A stretch of 35,014 nt of DNA from Hyella patelloides LEGE 07179 (GCF_900659865.1 NZ_LR213773.1:29329-64342); one strand, 5' to 3'. Positions 1 through 9,123 are shown, counted from the stretch's first letter. Made by a program: numbers and translations. The notes: a model not told the origin generated them from the sequence alone.

Positions 1-1344
1 AAAACCTTCTGATGTTTCACCCTCAAAAGTAAGATCGTTAGCGGTAATCTTAATCAAACCAGCATCACCTTGACCAAATGTACTAGCATCAATGTATCCC
101 CCACCAGTGACAATCAGGTTATCAGTATTAATGCTTATACCTCCAGCATTTCCCACTGCTCCTGCTTCAACCCGACTACTAACAAGACTACTGAAGCCAT
201 TTGAACTTTCTCCATCAATAGATATGGTCTCACTAGCGGAAAGATCAATTAAACCTGCATTGCCTTGACCAAATGTACTAGCATCAATGAGTCCCCCATT
301 GGTTGTTTCTAGAGAACCAGTAGTAATATTGATAGAACCTGAATTACCCACTCCACCTTCATTGACCAGATTTCTAATTCGACTCTCATCAAGGGTTAGA
401 TTCTCAGAGAGATTAATCACAATATTTCCTGCTTGAGCATCATCAGAAGTTGAACTTTGGTTGATTCCTGCTCTTAAGAGACTGCTGGCTCTCAGGTTGA
501 GATTACGAGCGTTAACGGTGATATTTCCCCCACCTGCCCCTATGACATCGACTTCAGCACCATTGCTTAAGGTTAGATCTGCTTTAGCTACATCATCAGG
601 AAAGATCAAACTACCATCTTCTGAGATGCCAATTGTTCCTGCTGTGGATAAACCACCTAATTCAACATTACCTCCAGAAGCAGTAACGTTACCCCCCTCA
701 AACTCAATCTTGCCCCCAACCAAACTCAGGTTATTTACTGACGAAACTTCTAAACCAGTTGAACGGTTGACTATTTCCCCTGGATTATCCTCCAAACCTA
801 ATCCAATGGGCGCATTAATTGTTAATAAAGGAGGAGTATCTAAATCTGTGGCACTAAACTCTCCCTCCTCAAACAAGATACTACTGGCAGTACTGCCCAA
901 AAACGAACCTCCAATATTTAACTGTGCATTCTCACCAAAGATAATTCCATTGGGATTAATTAGAAATAAACTGGCACTACCGTTGGCACGAATCAAACCA
1001 TCAATATTAGAGATGTTCCCCCCTGTAACTCGACTGAAGATATTCGAGATATTATTGGCATTATCAAAAAAAGCTTCATTGCCTGTAAGTACAGAAAAAT
1101 CTTGGAAGCTATGAAACAGATTCTCACCTCGCGTTTGCCCTCCAGTAATTTCGGAAACGTTACCATCTGAGTTGACTTGGGTGTTAAGGGTGTTGTCAGG
1201 AGTAATTTGAGCTTGAGTGACGGCGAGGTCTCCTCGCCATGTCAAATCAAGCTGTTGAGCTTGAGCTAAGGTAGCTGTGGCAGAGAACGAGCCAAGGGTA
1301 CAGAGTAAAAACTGACAGAATAAATATTGAGGTGATACCTTCAT
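1..1344 (-). CDS. Two-partner-secretion filamentous haemagglutinin-like exoprotein, 3' part missing
   Basis: The reading frame is open from an ATG at 1344 to the left edge (448 codons, no stop), so the C-terminal part lies outside the window. A signal peptide of about 28 residues (MKVSPQYLFCQF..., ending near ATLAQAQQ) is followed by a TPS domain at roughly residues 45-165. That domain carries the motifs typical of the FhaB/HpmA N-terminus, including FLINPNGIIFG and repeated N/G-rich beta-helix turns. Later residues form a repetitive beta-helix with two copies of DASTFGQG. Proteins of this family are exported by the Sec system and secreted through a TpsB/ShlB outer-membrane partner, which is not in the window. 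The next gene upstream encodes a TPR/CHAT protein, a neighbour I recall as common for these exoproteins in cyanobacteria. Family assignment is firm; the target of the exoprotein is unknown. Confidence 0.9.
   Translation of the reverse strand, partial: MKVSPQYLFCQFLLCTLGSFSATATLAQAQQLDLTWRGDLAVTQAQITPDNTLNTQVNSDGNVSEITGGQTRGENLFHSFQDFSVLTGNEAFFDNANNISNIFSRVTGGNISNIDGLIRANGSASLFLINPNGIIFGENAQLNIGGSFLGSTASSILFEEGEFSATDLDTPPLLTINAPIGLGLEDNPGEIVNRSTGLEVSSVNNLSLVGGKIEFEGGNVTASGGNVELGGLSTAGTIGISEDGSLIFPDDVAKADLTLSNGAEVDVIGAGGGNITVNARNLNLRASSLLRAGINQSSTSDDAQAGNIVINLSENLTLDESRIRNLVNEGGVGNSGSINITTGSLETTNGGLIDASTFGQGNAGLIDLSASETISIDGESSNGFSSLVSSRVEAGAVGNAGGISINTDNLIVTGGGYIDASTFGQGDAGLIKITANDLTFEGETSEGF
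68..289. repeat. 27-bp direct repeat inside the exoprotein gene
   Basis: An identical 27-base stretch occurs at 68-94 and 263-289, 195 bases (65 codons) apart and in frame. It encodes the DASTFGQG part of successive beta-helix turns. Nucleotide identity in a protein repeat suggests recent duplication or gene conversion. Confidence 0.75.
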
Positions 1345-1738
1345 GGTTATCTATATATTTTTATTCGAGATTTTATTTGTAACCGCAGAAGGCGGTCGGG
1401 GAATGAGGCTAGAACGGAATGGTTGAAGTATTTTTTCTAATAATGCTGGCTCATTGGAGAGTGTCTCTTCAAAAGAAGTTATATCAAATCAACTAATATT
1501 CGCGAGACATCAAAATAATCTAAGGGTAGAGTAGGCATTGCCCACTCTACAAGCGATCTGTTGCATTTTTTTTCTAATCGGTATTCGCTAACAAATCATT
1601 TTCTCTACCTACTTTTGAGCTTCTTGTTTCTCTCCAGTTTCAAAACTAAATTGATGCACTATTATCCAATAGTATTGTCAAAAATCGGAAAGCTATACAA
1701 CTAATAAAACTAATACAAATAAAGTGAGGTAGTAAATC
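1345..1738. other. Intergenic region upstream of the exoprotein gene
   Basis: There is no convincing gene here. It must hold the leader of the exoprotein gene (minus strand) and the 3' end of the TPR/CHAT transcript. The only clear structure is the hairpin at 1526-1550, listed separately. Confidence 0.6.
1526..1550. repeat. Palindromic hairpin, dispersed-repeat type
   Basis: GTAGAGT at 1526-1532 pairs with ACTCTAC at 1544-1550. An inner GGC/GCC and a 3-nt loop follow after one A/C mismatch. The sequence resembles the GTAGGGTGGGCAATGCCC-type palindromes I recall as scattered between cyanobacterial genes. It lies about 190 bases past the TPR/CHAT stop codon and lacks a strong T-run, so a terminator role is only possible. 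Confidence 0.55.
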
Positions 1739-4426
1739 TTACAGCCAATTGCCTACTAGGACATAAGAAGCCCAAAAATAGGGACGTTGCCAATCTTGAC
1801 TTGGTTCTTTCCAGAGTTCTAATTGAGCGCGTCTTAAGGCTTCAGCTTTACTAATTTGGTTTGTAGCTAGCTGGCGGTAAAACTCTCCCATTAGTCTAGC
1901 GGTGGAGAGGTCATCTACTGCCCACAAGGCTGCTAAGGTACTTCTCGCTCCCGCACGCACCGCAATACCTGCTAGTCCTAAAGCTGCTCTCTCGTCCCCT
2001 GCTGCGGTTTCACAGGCACTTAATACCAGTAATTCAATATTATTACGCTGGGGATTATTTAGTTGCAGCAAATCATCAAGATCGGCAATTTTAAGTAGTT
2101 GATTCCAGGTCAAGATAAAGGTTTCTTCTAATTGAGAGCTAAACTGACCGTGAGTTGCTAAATGAATTACTGAAAAGTCTTTTGCATCGATGAGATCGCG
2201 TAAATTGTCAGTAGTAAAGGAGCGATCGAATAGTTGTTCGCTTTTGTTCACCTGAGACTGTATCTGTCTCAATTCTAACCCCACATTATTAAGACGAGAA
2301 AATTCTTTTCCTTCTACCTGCCTTTGCTCTTCCAAGCCACCAATCAAAGCGTTTAAATTTTTACCAGATAAAGGTTTTGGTTCTAATAGCTGTAATCCAG
2401 GAGCAACAGCGATCGCATATTTTTCGAGCAAATACTGCTGTTGCCCAGAATCATAAAGCACGCCCATCGGAATATTGCGTAGTGCGCCATCAAGGACGAA
2501 AACCAATGTTTTTATCTGACTTGCTTCTAATTTAGTAGCTATGGGTTGAATTAGCCAACTATACAACTGCTGCGAGAGTTTTCTGACATCGCTGGAGCGA
2601 TCTGGTTCTTTAAGATATTGCTGTAACTGAGTTAAAATAGCTTTTACGTCAGTCTCCGAGCGATCGCTTTTATAGTGTTCTAGTTTTGACTGTCCTGGTA
2701 ATTTGACAATAACTTCAAACCGTTCGGGCAAAATAATCGGATAAAAAACTGCCGTTGTCGGCTCCGATTCGACAATGCGATCTAGTTGTTCTGGTTGGGC
2801 ATCCAAACAAGCTGAGCGAAAGAAATTTTCTAGTTGAGCTAGCTGTAGAGCTTCGATCGTCTTTCTTGCTTGGCGCAGATTTTGCTGACTGGGTTCGCCT
2901 GTTTCTCCAGATTGCAATAACAACCCTACTAACTGCCGATATACTGGTTCGACTTGTTCGCGAAAAGAAAACTGAGCATCGAGATTTCTTGCTACCAAGT
3001 CCCGTCGCAATAGCTGAAGGTTATTGACTGCTTCGGTATAGGCACTAATTGCCTGTTGGTTTCTCTGTTCTTGTGCCAATAAACGACCTAACTGCCATTC
3101 CCACTTATAGCTAAGATCGGGAGCATTTATCCCTTGTGCGATCGCTAAAGCCGAGTTGGTCAGTTTTTCCGCTAATTGTAATCTTTCTGTTTGTTCGTAA
3201 AATTGTCCTAGAGTACCGATAGCAGAAGATTCTGAACGTGAATCTTTGAAATTTCGGGCTTGAGCGATCGCATTATTCAAGATTGCAGTAATAATTGGCT
3301 CATACTTGCTTGCAGAGGGCATTTTCATCAAATTGCGAGCAAAATTAATGCGTGCATAAATAGTTTGTCTACTAGCTGGTAATTCTTTAAGGGTTTGAGT
3401 AATTGGGGATATGAAATTTTGAGCTACTAAATTGGGATTAGGCTTCTGCTTTAGCGTTCGCTCACTGGCAGTTAATAAACTGAATTGATTTAATTGAGCT
3501 TGAATTCGATCCAAGGGAAAAGTTGCAGTGGCAATTGCTTGTTGATAGTGTTCTAAAGCTTGCTGCTGGTAATTATTTGCTCGCTCAAGATCGTTTAAAT
3601 TTCTAGCCTGACTGGCTAATGCTTGTTTGGTGTTGCCCAAGTTGAGTAAAACTTGGCTAATTTCGGAATCAAGAGCTAGTTTTTGAGCCAATGCTAAACT
3701 TTTGCTGAAAATTTTTGACGAACGCTCTAATTTTCCCTGCTGACGGAATAAGCTACCCAGACTGTTTAAACTACTTACTTGAATTAGCGATAGGGGTTGA
3801 CTTTCAAGCTGTTGTGCTAATTCATCTAAAATTTTATTAGTGCGACGGAAAAAGCCCAAGGTTTGCCATGCTTGAGCCTGATTAATCTTACTGATAAATA
3901 TTCCTTGAGTATCGCCAGAACGAGTATAGAAAAACTCTGCTTTCTCTGCTGTTTTTACAGCAGCTTCGGCTTGTCCCCTGGCTAGTTGCCAACGTCCCTG
4001 ACGATTTAAAACCTGAGCGCGGACGAGATCTTGAAGAGATTGGTTTTGAGGTTTGCTTTCTCTACTTTCGGGTAATCTATCCAGTATAGATAAGCTTTGG
4101 GTAATTGTTGTCTCTGCTTGTTGCCACTCTCCTAACTGCTCGTAAGCCAAAGATAGTAGACTTAAAGCTCGTGCTTGTTGTAGTGGCTCTCCTGATTTTT
4201 GGTAGATTTGCACTGCTTGTTGCAAAGCTTGGGTAGCTGCGACAAACTGCCCGCGATCGTAATATTCTTGACTTTCTTTAATTAGAACTGAAGCCGATTC
4301 TGGAGTTTGTGCTTGTATCTCAGAATAACTGTAAATAGCAAGACTGAGAGTTAAAGCCAATAATCCGCTAACAAGCGATCGCCATTGCCTCTTTTGCTTG
4401 ATTTTTCTCAAGAAAGTAAACAACAT
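1739..4426 (-). CDS. TPR-repeat CHAT-domain protein (secreted or membrane-anchored)
   Basis: The 895-residue protein starts with a basic stretch and one hydrophobic segment (about residues 17-38, SLVSGLLALTLSLAIYS), a signal peptide or anchor. A long helical region of TPR repeats follows (about 45-500), with clear units such as ALSLLSLAYEQLGEWQQAE. The C-terminal CHAT domain (about 560-895) is caspase-like. It has the catalytic His in HLATHG (near residue 759), the catalytic Cys in LSACETA (near 805), and the typical GLAGIAVRAGA and ALWAVDD segments. The family includes separase/caspase-like proteases whose substrates are mostly unknown. It lies upstream of the exoprotein gene on the same strand, separated by about 390 bases. 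I infer a role in processing or regulating the secreted protein; nothing in the sequence proves this. Confidence 0.93.
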   Translation of the reverse strand: MLFTFLRKIKQKRQWRSLVSGLLALTLSLAIYSYSEIQAQTPESASVLIKESQEYYDRGQFVAATQALQQAVQIYQKSGEPLQQARALSLLSLAYEQLGEWQQAETTITQSLSILDRLPESRESKPQNQSLQDLVRAQVLNRQGRWQLARGQAEAAVKTAEKAEFFYTRSGDTQGIFISKINQAQAWQTLGFFRRTNKILDELAQQLESQPLSLIQVSSLNSLGSLFRQQGKLERSSKIFSKSLALAQKLALDSEISQVLLNLGNTKQALASQARNLNDLERANNYQQQALEHYQQAIATATFPLDRIQAQLNQFSLLTASERTLKQKPNPNLVAQNFISPITQTLKELPASRQTIYARINFARNLMKMPSASKYEPIITAILNNAIAQARNFKDSRSESSAIGTLGQFYEQTERLQLAEKLTNSALAIAQGINAPDLSYKWEWQLGRLLAQEQRNQQAISAYTEAVNNLQLLRRDLVARNLDAQFSFREQVEPVYRQLVGLLLQSGETGEPSQQNLRQARKTIEALQLAQLENFFRSACLDAQPEQLDRIVESEPTTAVFYPIILPERFEVIVKLPGQSKLEHYKSDRSETDVKAILTQLQQYLKEPDRSSDVRKLSQQLYSWLIQPIATKLEASQIKTLVFVLDGALRNIPMGVLYDSGQQQYLLEKYAIAVAPGLQLLEPKPLSGKNLNALIGGLEEQRQVEGKEFSRLNNVGLELRQIQSQVNKSEQLFDRSFTTDNLRDLIDAKDFSVIHLATHGQFSSQLEETFILTWNQLLKIADLDDLLQLNNPQRNNIELLVLSACETAAGDERAALGLAGIAVRAGARSTLAALWAVDDLSTARLMGEFYRQLATNQISKAEALRRAQLELWKEPSQDWQRPYFWASYVLVGNWL

Positions 4427-4611
4427 GAAGCTTCTAATCTATTCTCCCAAAAATATTTGTGTGATGTCTAATCTTGATGTCATCATAGCGATTGTCTTGA
4501 TACTTGTGTTGCACAAAATGCAATACTTCTTGATTAAAGTAAATTCGGGCAACTATCCATTTGTCCAAAGTCCAATCTATTACTTACTACTTATTAACTT
4601 TCCAAAAAGGT

Positions 4612-5766
4612 TTATCTTTCTTTTTTTTGTTGTTCAAAGCTTACTTTATCGAACCAACCTTGTCGCCAAAAGAACACAATTAAACCGAAAGCGATCGCTA
4701 TCATTAAACCTAAGCATAATGGGTATCCCCAATAATAATTTAACTCTGGCATATTCCAAGGAGAAGTGTCATAATTAAAATTCATGCCATAAATTCCCGC
4801 TATAAAAGTAAGGGGAATAAAAATCGTAGAAATTACCGTTAGTAGCTTCATAATTTCATTCATTTTATTACTCATAGCAGAGAGATAAATATCAGTTAAA
4901 CCAGAAGATAATTCGCGATAAGTTTCAATTAAATCGACAATTTGAACTGCATGATCGTAACAATCTCTTAGATACAAAACAATCTCATCATCTATTAAGA
5001 CACTACCATCTCTAATTAAACTGCTGAGAGCAGTCCTTTGTGACCAAATAGCACGACGTAAAGCTAACAATTCTCTTCTTACTTGATAAATTTCAGCTAA
5101 CGTTTGGCTAGTGGGATTACTAATTACTTCATCTTCTAAGTCTTCTATTTTTTCACTATAAATATCCAAAACAGGAAAAAACCCATCAATAATAGAATCC
5201 CATAAAGCATAGGCTAAATAGTCTGTTCCTTTAAGTCTAATATTACCTTTTTGAAGCTTAATTCGTTGTCTAATCGGCTCAAAACAGTCTCTATCTGGTT
5301 CTTCTTGAACAGTTAAAATATATTTTTTTGTAATAACTAAGCTAACCTGTTCTAGCCAAAACCCTTGATTATGAGGTTTGGGAATTGCCATGTTAGCAAT
5401 GATGACTAATTGCTCTTGATTATATTCAATTTTAGGCTTTTGTGGGGCATTGACAATATCTTCTAAAGTTAGAGGATGCAAGCGAAATACTTTTCCTAGC
5501 CTCAAGAAAAAATCTTCATTACCCAATCCTCCAACATTAAACCAAGAAACAGAATCAAGATTCATGTATTCTTGACAATCTTCAGGAGTTAAATTTGTAA
5601 CAAGAATTGCTTTTTGCGAATTATAATCGATTAAAAAACATTCTGGAGGAGTGGCATCTTTTTCAATACTTAAAGTACCAGGAATACTTCCAGGCTGTTC
5701 GTAACCATAATCAAATAAATCATCTTCTTCAATATCAAAAGAAAAAACTTGGTTCTGCTGAGTCAT
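4612..5766 (-). CDS. corA: CorA-family magnesium/cobalt transporter
   Basis: The 384-residue protein has the CorA layout: a large cytoplasmic N-terminal alpha/beta domain, a long helical stalk (about 200-310), and two C-terminal membrane segments. The first segment ends in the diagnostic YGMNF motif (GMN at residues 327-329), which forms the selectivity mouth of the channel. The second segment (YPLCLGLMIAIAFGLIVFF) is followed by a short basic tail. CorA works as a homopentamer in the inner membrane for Mg2+ uptake. The ATG at 5766 fits the family length. The gene stands alone, with about 400 bases of AT-rich DNA separating it from a divergent gene. Confidence 0.95.
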   Translation of the reverse strand: MTQQNQVFSFDIEEDDLFDYGYEQPGSIPGTLSIEKDATPPECFLIDYNSQKAILVTNLTPEDCQEYMNLDSVSWFNVGGLGNEDFFLRLGKVFRLHPLTLEDIVNAPQKPKIEYNQEQLVIIANMAIPKPHNQGFWLEQVSLVITKKYILTVQEEPDRDCFEPIRQRIKLQKGNIRLKGTDYLAYALWDSIIDGFFPVLDIYSEKIEDLEDEVISNPTSQTLAEIYQVRRELLALRRAIWSQRTALSSLIRDGSVLIDDEIVLYLRDCYDHAVQIVDLIETYRELSSGLTDIYLSAMSNKMNEIMKLLTVISTIFIPLTFIAGIYGMNFNYDTSPWNMPELNYYWGYPLCLGLMIAIAFGLIVFFWRQGWFDKVSFEQQKKER

Positions 5767-6168
5767 AATTTTGTTATTGACAATAATTTAATAAAATCTA
5801 AAATTCAGATAAAAACAAATTTTGATTTGCTAAAAATTTAAGAATATTTAAAATCCCAATATTTTAGACAACTATTTTGATAATAATTCATGAATTGCTG
5901 GGACTTCAGATTGTAGCCTAATAAAATTAAAAGTTAACTACTCTTAAAAATTATAGTGGTGGATTATGCAAGCTCAATCTTAACAGCTATTAAGCTATCA
6001 AAAGATAGTATAACTTGTTAGATTACATACTCAAAAAATTAATAAATTAGTTTATTCAGTTATCTTTGCCAAAAATTTTAGAATAATTATTGATAGTTAA
6101 TGAAGATTAACCTTTAATCGTAATCAAACATAGGAAAATTTTAGAGATACCTAAAGAAATATCAAAGA
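5767..6168. promoter_or_regulatory. Divergent intergenic region between corA and an unknown membrane gene
   Basis: This is an AT-rich stretch of 402 bases between two divergent starts, so it should carry both promoters. I see no operator-like palindrome strong enough to name, no riboswitch I recognise and no small gene. Confidence 0.5.
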
Positions 6169-7677
6169 ATGACTATTGTAAGAAAATCATCTGGGGTAAA
6201 ATTTCAAAAATCTCGTCCTAACCTGTGGTTTGAGAAGATAATGGCGATCATAGCCGTGATAAATTTATTATTAGTTATTTTTGATTTAAGTTATGTTCCT
6301 ATCCGAGATTTTTGGCTCCATGGTCAAATTCGCCTTGGTAATCTAAGATCGGCTTATGTCAGCATTCCTGGTATCAAGCTAGACATTATACCTGATGATA
6401 TTTCTCAATTTATTTTGCAATACGACAACGTCAAAGGAATCGTACCCAATCGCACTACAGAAAAATATCTATCCAAAGTTGCAGAGTTGGAACAAAAATT
6501 AGAGACAACTAAAATAAACGATCCTGAAATTATCCCCATATTAAGTGATTTACGTCGTCGTAGTGTAGAAATGATTCAAAACGATGCTTTTGAAGAAGCA
6601 GGGAAATCAGGTAATCTCGAAAGACTGAAAAATATTATGCGGGAATATCTTCCCAATGAAGAACAATCTTCTAAACAAGCTTTTTGGCAATTTTGGAGTG
6701 TCAATTATCTGCAAAATAACACTACAGCAAAATTAGCATTTTTCAATGATGAAATAAAACCCCTAATCGAAACTAACTATTATCGTCACATAGGGGAAAC
6801 TGGCGGATATGTTGATAACTTTGGTTTTCTTGATTTCCCTTTTGGAGCTATCTTTGCCTTAGAATTTCTCGCTCGTACTTGGTTGATCAGTCGTACCCGT
6901 ACTGGAGTAAGCTGGATAGATGCTATGTTGTGGCGTTGGTATGATGTCTTCTTTTTCCTTCCCTTTTGGCGATGGTTAAGGGTTATTCCCACTTCAGTTA
7001 GATTACAGCGATCGCGACTTTTACCTTTAAATATCGGTAATAGAATTCAAAAACAGATCAGTCAAGGTATTGTAGCAGGAATCGCCGAAGATATCACGGA
7101 AGTAGTTGTAATTCGTATTATCAATCAGTTGCAAATCTCGATTCGCCAAGGAGATATCAGCAATCTACTCGCAGAAAGAAATCAAAATGGTTACATAGAC
7201 ATCAATAACACTAATGAAACCGCAGAAATAATTAAAATTTTTGCTAACACTATGGTGGATCGAGTACTGCCAAAAATTCAACCCGAAGCCGAAGCATTAT
7301 TACAATATAGTTTACAGAAAGCCATTCAACAATCACCCGCTTATCAAGGAGTAAGCTTTCTTCCTGGGGGAAAAACAGCCGTTTCTAGTTTGACAAAACA
7401 ATTGGTGTCTCAAACCTATAGTGGTTTTGCTGCTGCTTTGAAAGCTGTTTTAGAAGAAGATAAAAAATTTGAACAATTATTAGAAAGCTTATTTACTAAT
7501 GTCAATCAATCTTTTGTTTCTGAAATCAAAGCAAGACAGAGCCTCAATCAAATTGAAACCCTCTTAGTAGATTTATTAGAAGAAATTAAAATCAATTATG
7601 TAGAACGCCTCTCTGCTGAAGATGTGGAACAAATCTTAGAACAAACTAGAAGTATTCGCAAAATAACTCAGAATTAA
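6169..7677 (+). CDS. Membrane protein of unknown function with voltage-sensor-like segments
   Basis: I do not recognise a named family for this 502-residue protein. Visible parts are a basic N-terminus; a membrane helix at about 23-45 (KIMAIIAVINLLLVIFDL); a soluble, partly coiled segment of about 170 residues; two closely spaced hydrophobic segments at about 220-245 and 255-280; and a soluble C-terminal half rich in helices. The second hydrophobic pair reads FALEFLARTW, then WYDVFFFLPFWRWLR, then SVRLQRSR. This E/R, D and repeated-R pattern is reminiscent of S2-S4 helices of voltage-sensor domains. No pore motif (such as TVGYG) is present. It is divergent from corA and appears monocistronic. 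The coding call is firm; the sensor idea is inference. Confidence 0.85.
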   Translation: MTIVRKSSGVKFQKSRPNLWFEKIMAIIAVINLLLVIFDLSYVPIRDFWLHGQIRLGNLRSAYVSIPGIKLDIIPDDISQFILQYDNVKGIVPNRTTEKYLSKVAELEQKLETTKINDPEIIPILSDLRRRSVEMIQNDAFEEAGKSGNLERLKNIMREYLPNEEQSSKQAFWQFWSVNYLQNNTTAKLAFFNDEIKPLIETNYYRHIGETGGYVDNFGFLDFPFGAIFALEFLARTWLISRTRTGVSWIDAMLWRWYDVFFFLPFWRWLRVIPTSVRLQRSRLLPLNIGNRIQKQISQGIVAGIAEDITEVVVIRIINQLQISIRQGDISNLLAERNQNGYIDINNTNETAEIIKIFANTMVDRVLPKIQPEAEALLQYSLQKAIQQSPAYQGVSFLPGGKTAVSSLTKQLVSQTYSGFAAALKAVLEEDKKFEQLLESLFTNVNQSFVSEIKARQSLNQIETLLVDLLEEIKINYVERLSAEDVEQILEQTRSIRKITQN

Positions 7678-7737
7678 ACAAGAAATATAATTGGGCGTTG
7701 TTGATTTAAGGTATGAAACCGATAGTAATACTGTTCG

Positions 7738-7855
7738 GAGCTTCGGAAGCTCTAAGACGGGGCGTATCCCCATTCGAGGACAATGTAAACTCTTGGGGAA
7801 ACACGGCGGTCACACGATTCTGGGGAAACCCCAGAATACGCCACCTCCCCAAGAG
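7738..7855. repeat. Cluster of nested hairpins in the intergenic region
   Basis: Four perfect inverted repeats lie in 118 bases: GAGCTT/AAGCTC at 7738-7752; GGGG/CCCC at 7759-7771; an outer 10-bp stem CTCTTGGGGA (7790-7799) with TCCCCAAGAG (7846-7855); and inside it a 9-bp stem ATTCTGGGG (7817-7825) with CCCCAGAAT (7829-7837) on an AAA loop. This is much more GC-rich than its surroundings. An open frame at 7691-7894 across it reads as low-quality protein. It may be a dispersed palindromic repeat or a structured RNA, and it also lies just downstream of the preceding gene. Confidence 0.6.
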
Positions 7856-7953
7856 ACAGCCCCTCCTCTAAGCTTTAAGCCTTTTGAATATTAATAAAAA
7901 AGTAGAATTTTGCGCTTTTCATACCACCATGAGGCAACGCCTATAATTGCGAT

Positions 7954-7981
7954 CAAAAAAGGGTGAGTTTTACCCCACCCT
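7954..7981 (-). terminator. Rho-independent terminator of the small heat shock gene
   Basis: On the minus strand, about 20 bases past the stop codon of the heat shock gene, a 6-bp stem AGGGTG/CACCCT encloses a 10-nt loop. It is followed at once by a run of six or seven T residues. Placement and order are right for intrinsic termination of that gene. Confidence 0.75.
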
Positions 7982-8003
7982 AAAAATACTATTTACAAAA
8001 TAG

Positions 8004-8453
8004 CTACTCTACAGAATCATCAAGACTAACTTTGACAACTTTATTTAATTCTTCCTCTCTTTTGGGTAGTACTAGATAAAGAATGCCATCTTTATATTCT
8101 GCTTTGACATTAGTATTCTGTACTTTAATTGGTAGAGTAATTACTCTTTTGAACTCGCCATAACGAAACTCAGAACGAGCAAACTTATTATCAGCAGCTT
8201 CAGTTGTTGCTTTTCTTTCTCCAGCTACAGTAACACTATTGGCTGCTACTTGGATATCCAACTCGCTAGCTTGCATTCCTGGTACTTCTAATCTTAGTTC
8301 TAAAGCGGATTCTGTTTCGATTAGTTCCGTAGCAGGAAATCCAGTATGGTTTAAAGAATTTGTTGTGGAAATAATCACATCATCGAAGATTCTATCTAGT
8401 TGACGTTGTAAAGAATTCATTTCTTTCCAAGGATTGTAACGAACAATAGTCAT
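8004..8453 (-). CDS. hspA: Small heat shock protein (Hsp20/alpha-crystallin)
   Basis: The protein is 149 residues, the usual size for cyanobacterial HspA/Hsp17. Its N-terminus MTIVRYNPWKEMNSLQRQL is characteristic. The alpha-crystallin domain spans about 45-140, with the conserved strand ELRLEVPGMQASELDIQV and the segment YKDGILYLVLPK, which holds the G-x-L motif. The family forms large oligomers that hold unfolding proteins and associate with membranes under heat or light stress. A GAGG Shine-Dalgarno lies about 10 bases before the ATG. The gene is monocistronic, with a terminator just downstream. Induction by heat is expected from the family. I see no classical CIRCE, only a short inverted repeat further upstream. 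Confidence 0.96.
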   Translation of the reverse strand: MTIVRYNPWKEMNSLQRQLDRIFDDVIISTTNSLNHTGFPATELIETESALELRLEVPGMQASELDIQVAANSVTVAGERKATTEAADNKFARSEFRYGEFKRVITLPIKVQNTNVKAEYKDGILYLVLPKREEELNKVVKVSLDDSVE

Positions 8454-8545
8454 AAATTGTTTTCCTCTGCTTTGTATGTTTTGTTTTTGATTGCCTTGTT
8501 TTTAACTTCAATTACTATATTACGTATCTTATAAACAACTGTTTA

Positions 8546-8561
8546 GTGTTACTTACAACAC
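8546..8561. promoter_or_regulatory. Short inverted repeat upstream of hspA
   Basis: GTGTT (8546-8550) and AACAC (8557-8561) flank a 6-base spacer about 95 bases upstream of the hspA ATG. It could be an operator, but it is short and does not match the CIRCE consensus. Confidence 0.25.
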
Positions 8562-8651
8562 CATTAGATAGGGTTTTCTTCCCGAACTATAAAAATTACG
8601 GTAAACCGATTATTAAGGTACGGTATGAGTAGGTAATGGGTAATATTTCAC

Positions 8652-8764
8652 GAGTAATAAGTAATGAGTAATGAGTAATAAGTAATGAAGTAATGAGTAA
8701 TGAGTAATGAGTAATAAGTAATGAGTAATAAGTAATAAGTAATAAGTAATGAGTAATGGGTAAT
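8652..8764. repeat. Heptameric tandem repeat (STRR), 16 units of RRGTAAT
   Basis: Sixteen consecutive units of GAGTAAT, AAGTAAT or GGGTAAT fill 113 bases. One unit carries an extra A. Short tandemly repeated repetitive heptamers are a known feature of some cyanobacterial genomes. A minus-strand open frame over it reads only as repeats of ITHYSLL and is not a gene. Confidence 0.92.
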
Positions 8765-8796
8765 ACCTCTTCCGCGAAGGAGCGAGGATTCAACAA

Positions 8797-9123
8797 ATGA
8801 ATTATTTTTTGATTTTTCGCGCATTTATGAATCCGCTTTATACCATCTCCCTAGCTTAATACTGAATGGCGAGATGAAGAGTTGACGAGTTACTTGAGCC
8901 TCGTTGGGCTTTGGTAATTATTGCTTTCCTCATTTCTTTTCCTTAATAGGAGTTTTATATCGATTTATACTTTCCTATTTATAAAAATTGAGGTAAAGCT
9001 AACGAGAAACTGGAAAAATAAAGGAGATAGAGAGATGTAGGGACATTATTATAATAAGTTAGTTCAAAAATAAATATCCTTGCTTTCTTCTTCCTCTTTC
9101 CTTCTTTCTTACTCCTTATATAT
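8797..9123. other. Intergenic region upstream of the CHAT/PstS-like fusion gene
   Basis: No gene is visible. GGATTCA near 8786 and TGAATCC near 8828 form a loose inverted repeat. The last 60 bases before the next start are a pyrimidine-rich tract with no Shine-Dalgarno. The promoter of the fusion gene should lie here, but I cannot place it. Confidence 0.45.

Noticed and set aside
461-1114. 217-codon plus-strand frame opposite the exoprotein gene
   Set aside because: The opposite frame carries a clear signal peptide and TPS domain; this one is an antisense shadow rich in P, L and S.
7691-7894. Plus-strand open frame of 67 codons
   Set aside because: It runs through the hairpin cluster, has no domain or ribosome site, and its composition follows the palindromes.
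8640-8770. CRISPR array
   Set aside because: The units are 7 bases with no spacers; this is a simple tandem repeat. No 23-40-base repeats with unique spacers were found anywhere.
8596-8796. Minus-strand open frame of 66 codons over the heptamer array
   Set aside because: The product is only the repeat translated (ITHYSLL units).
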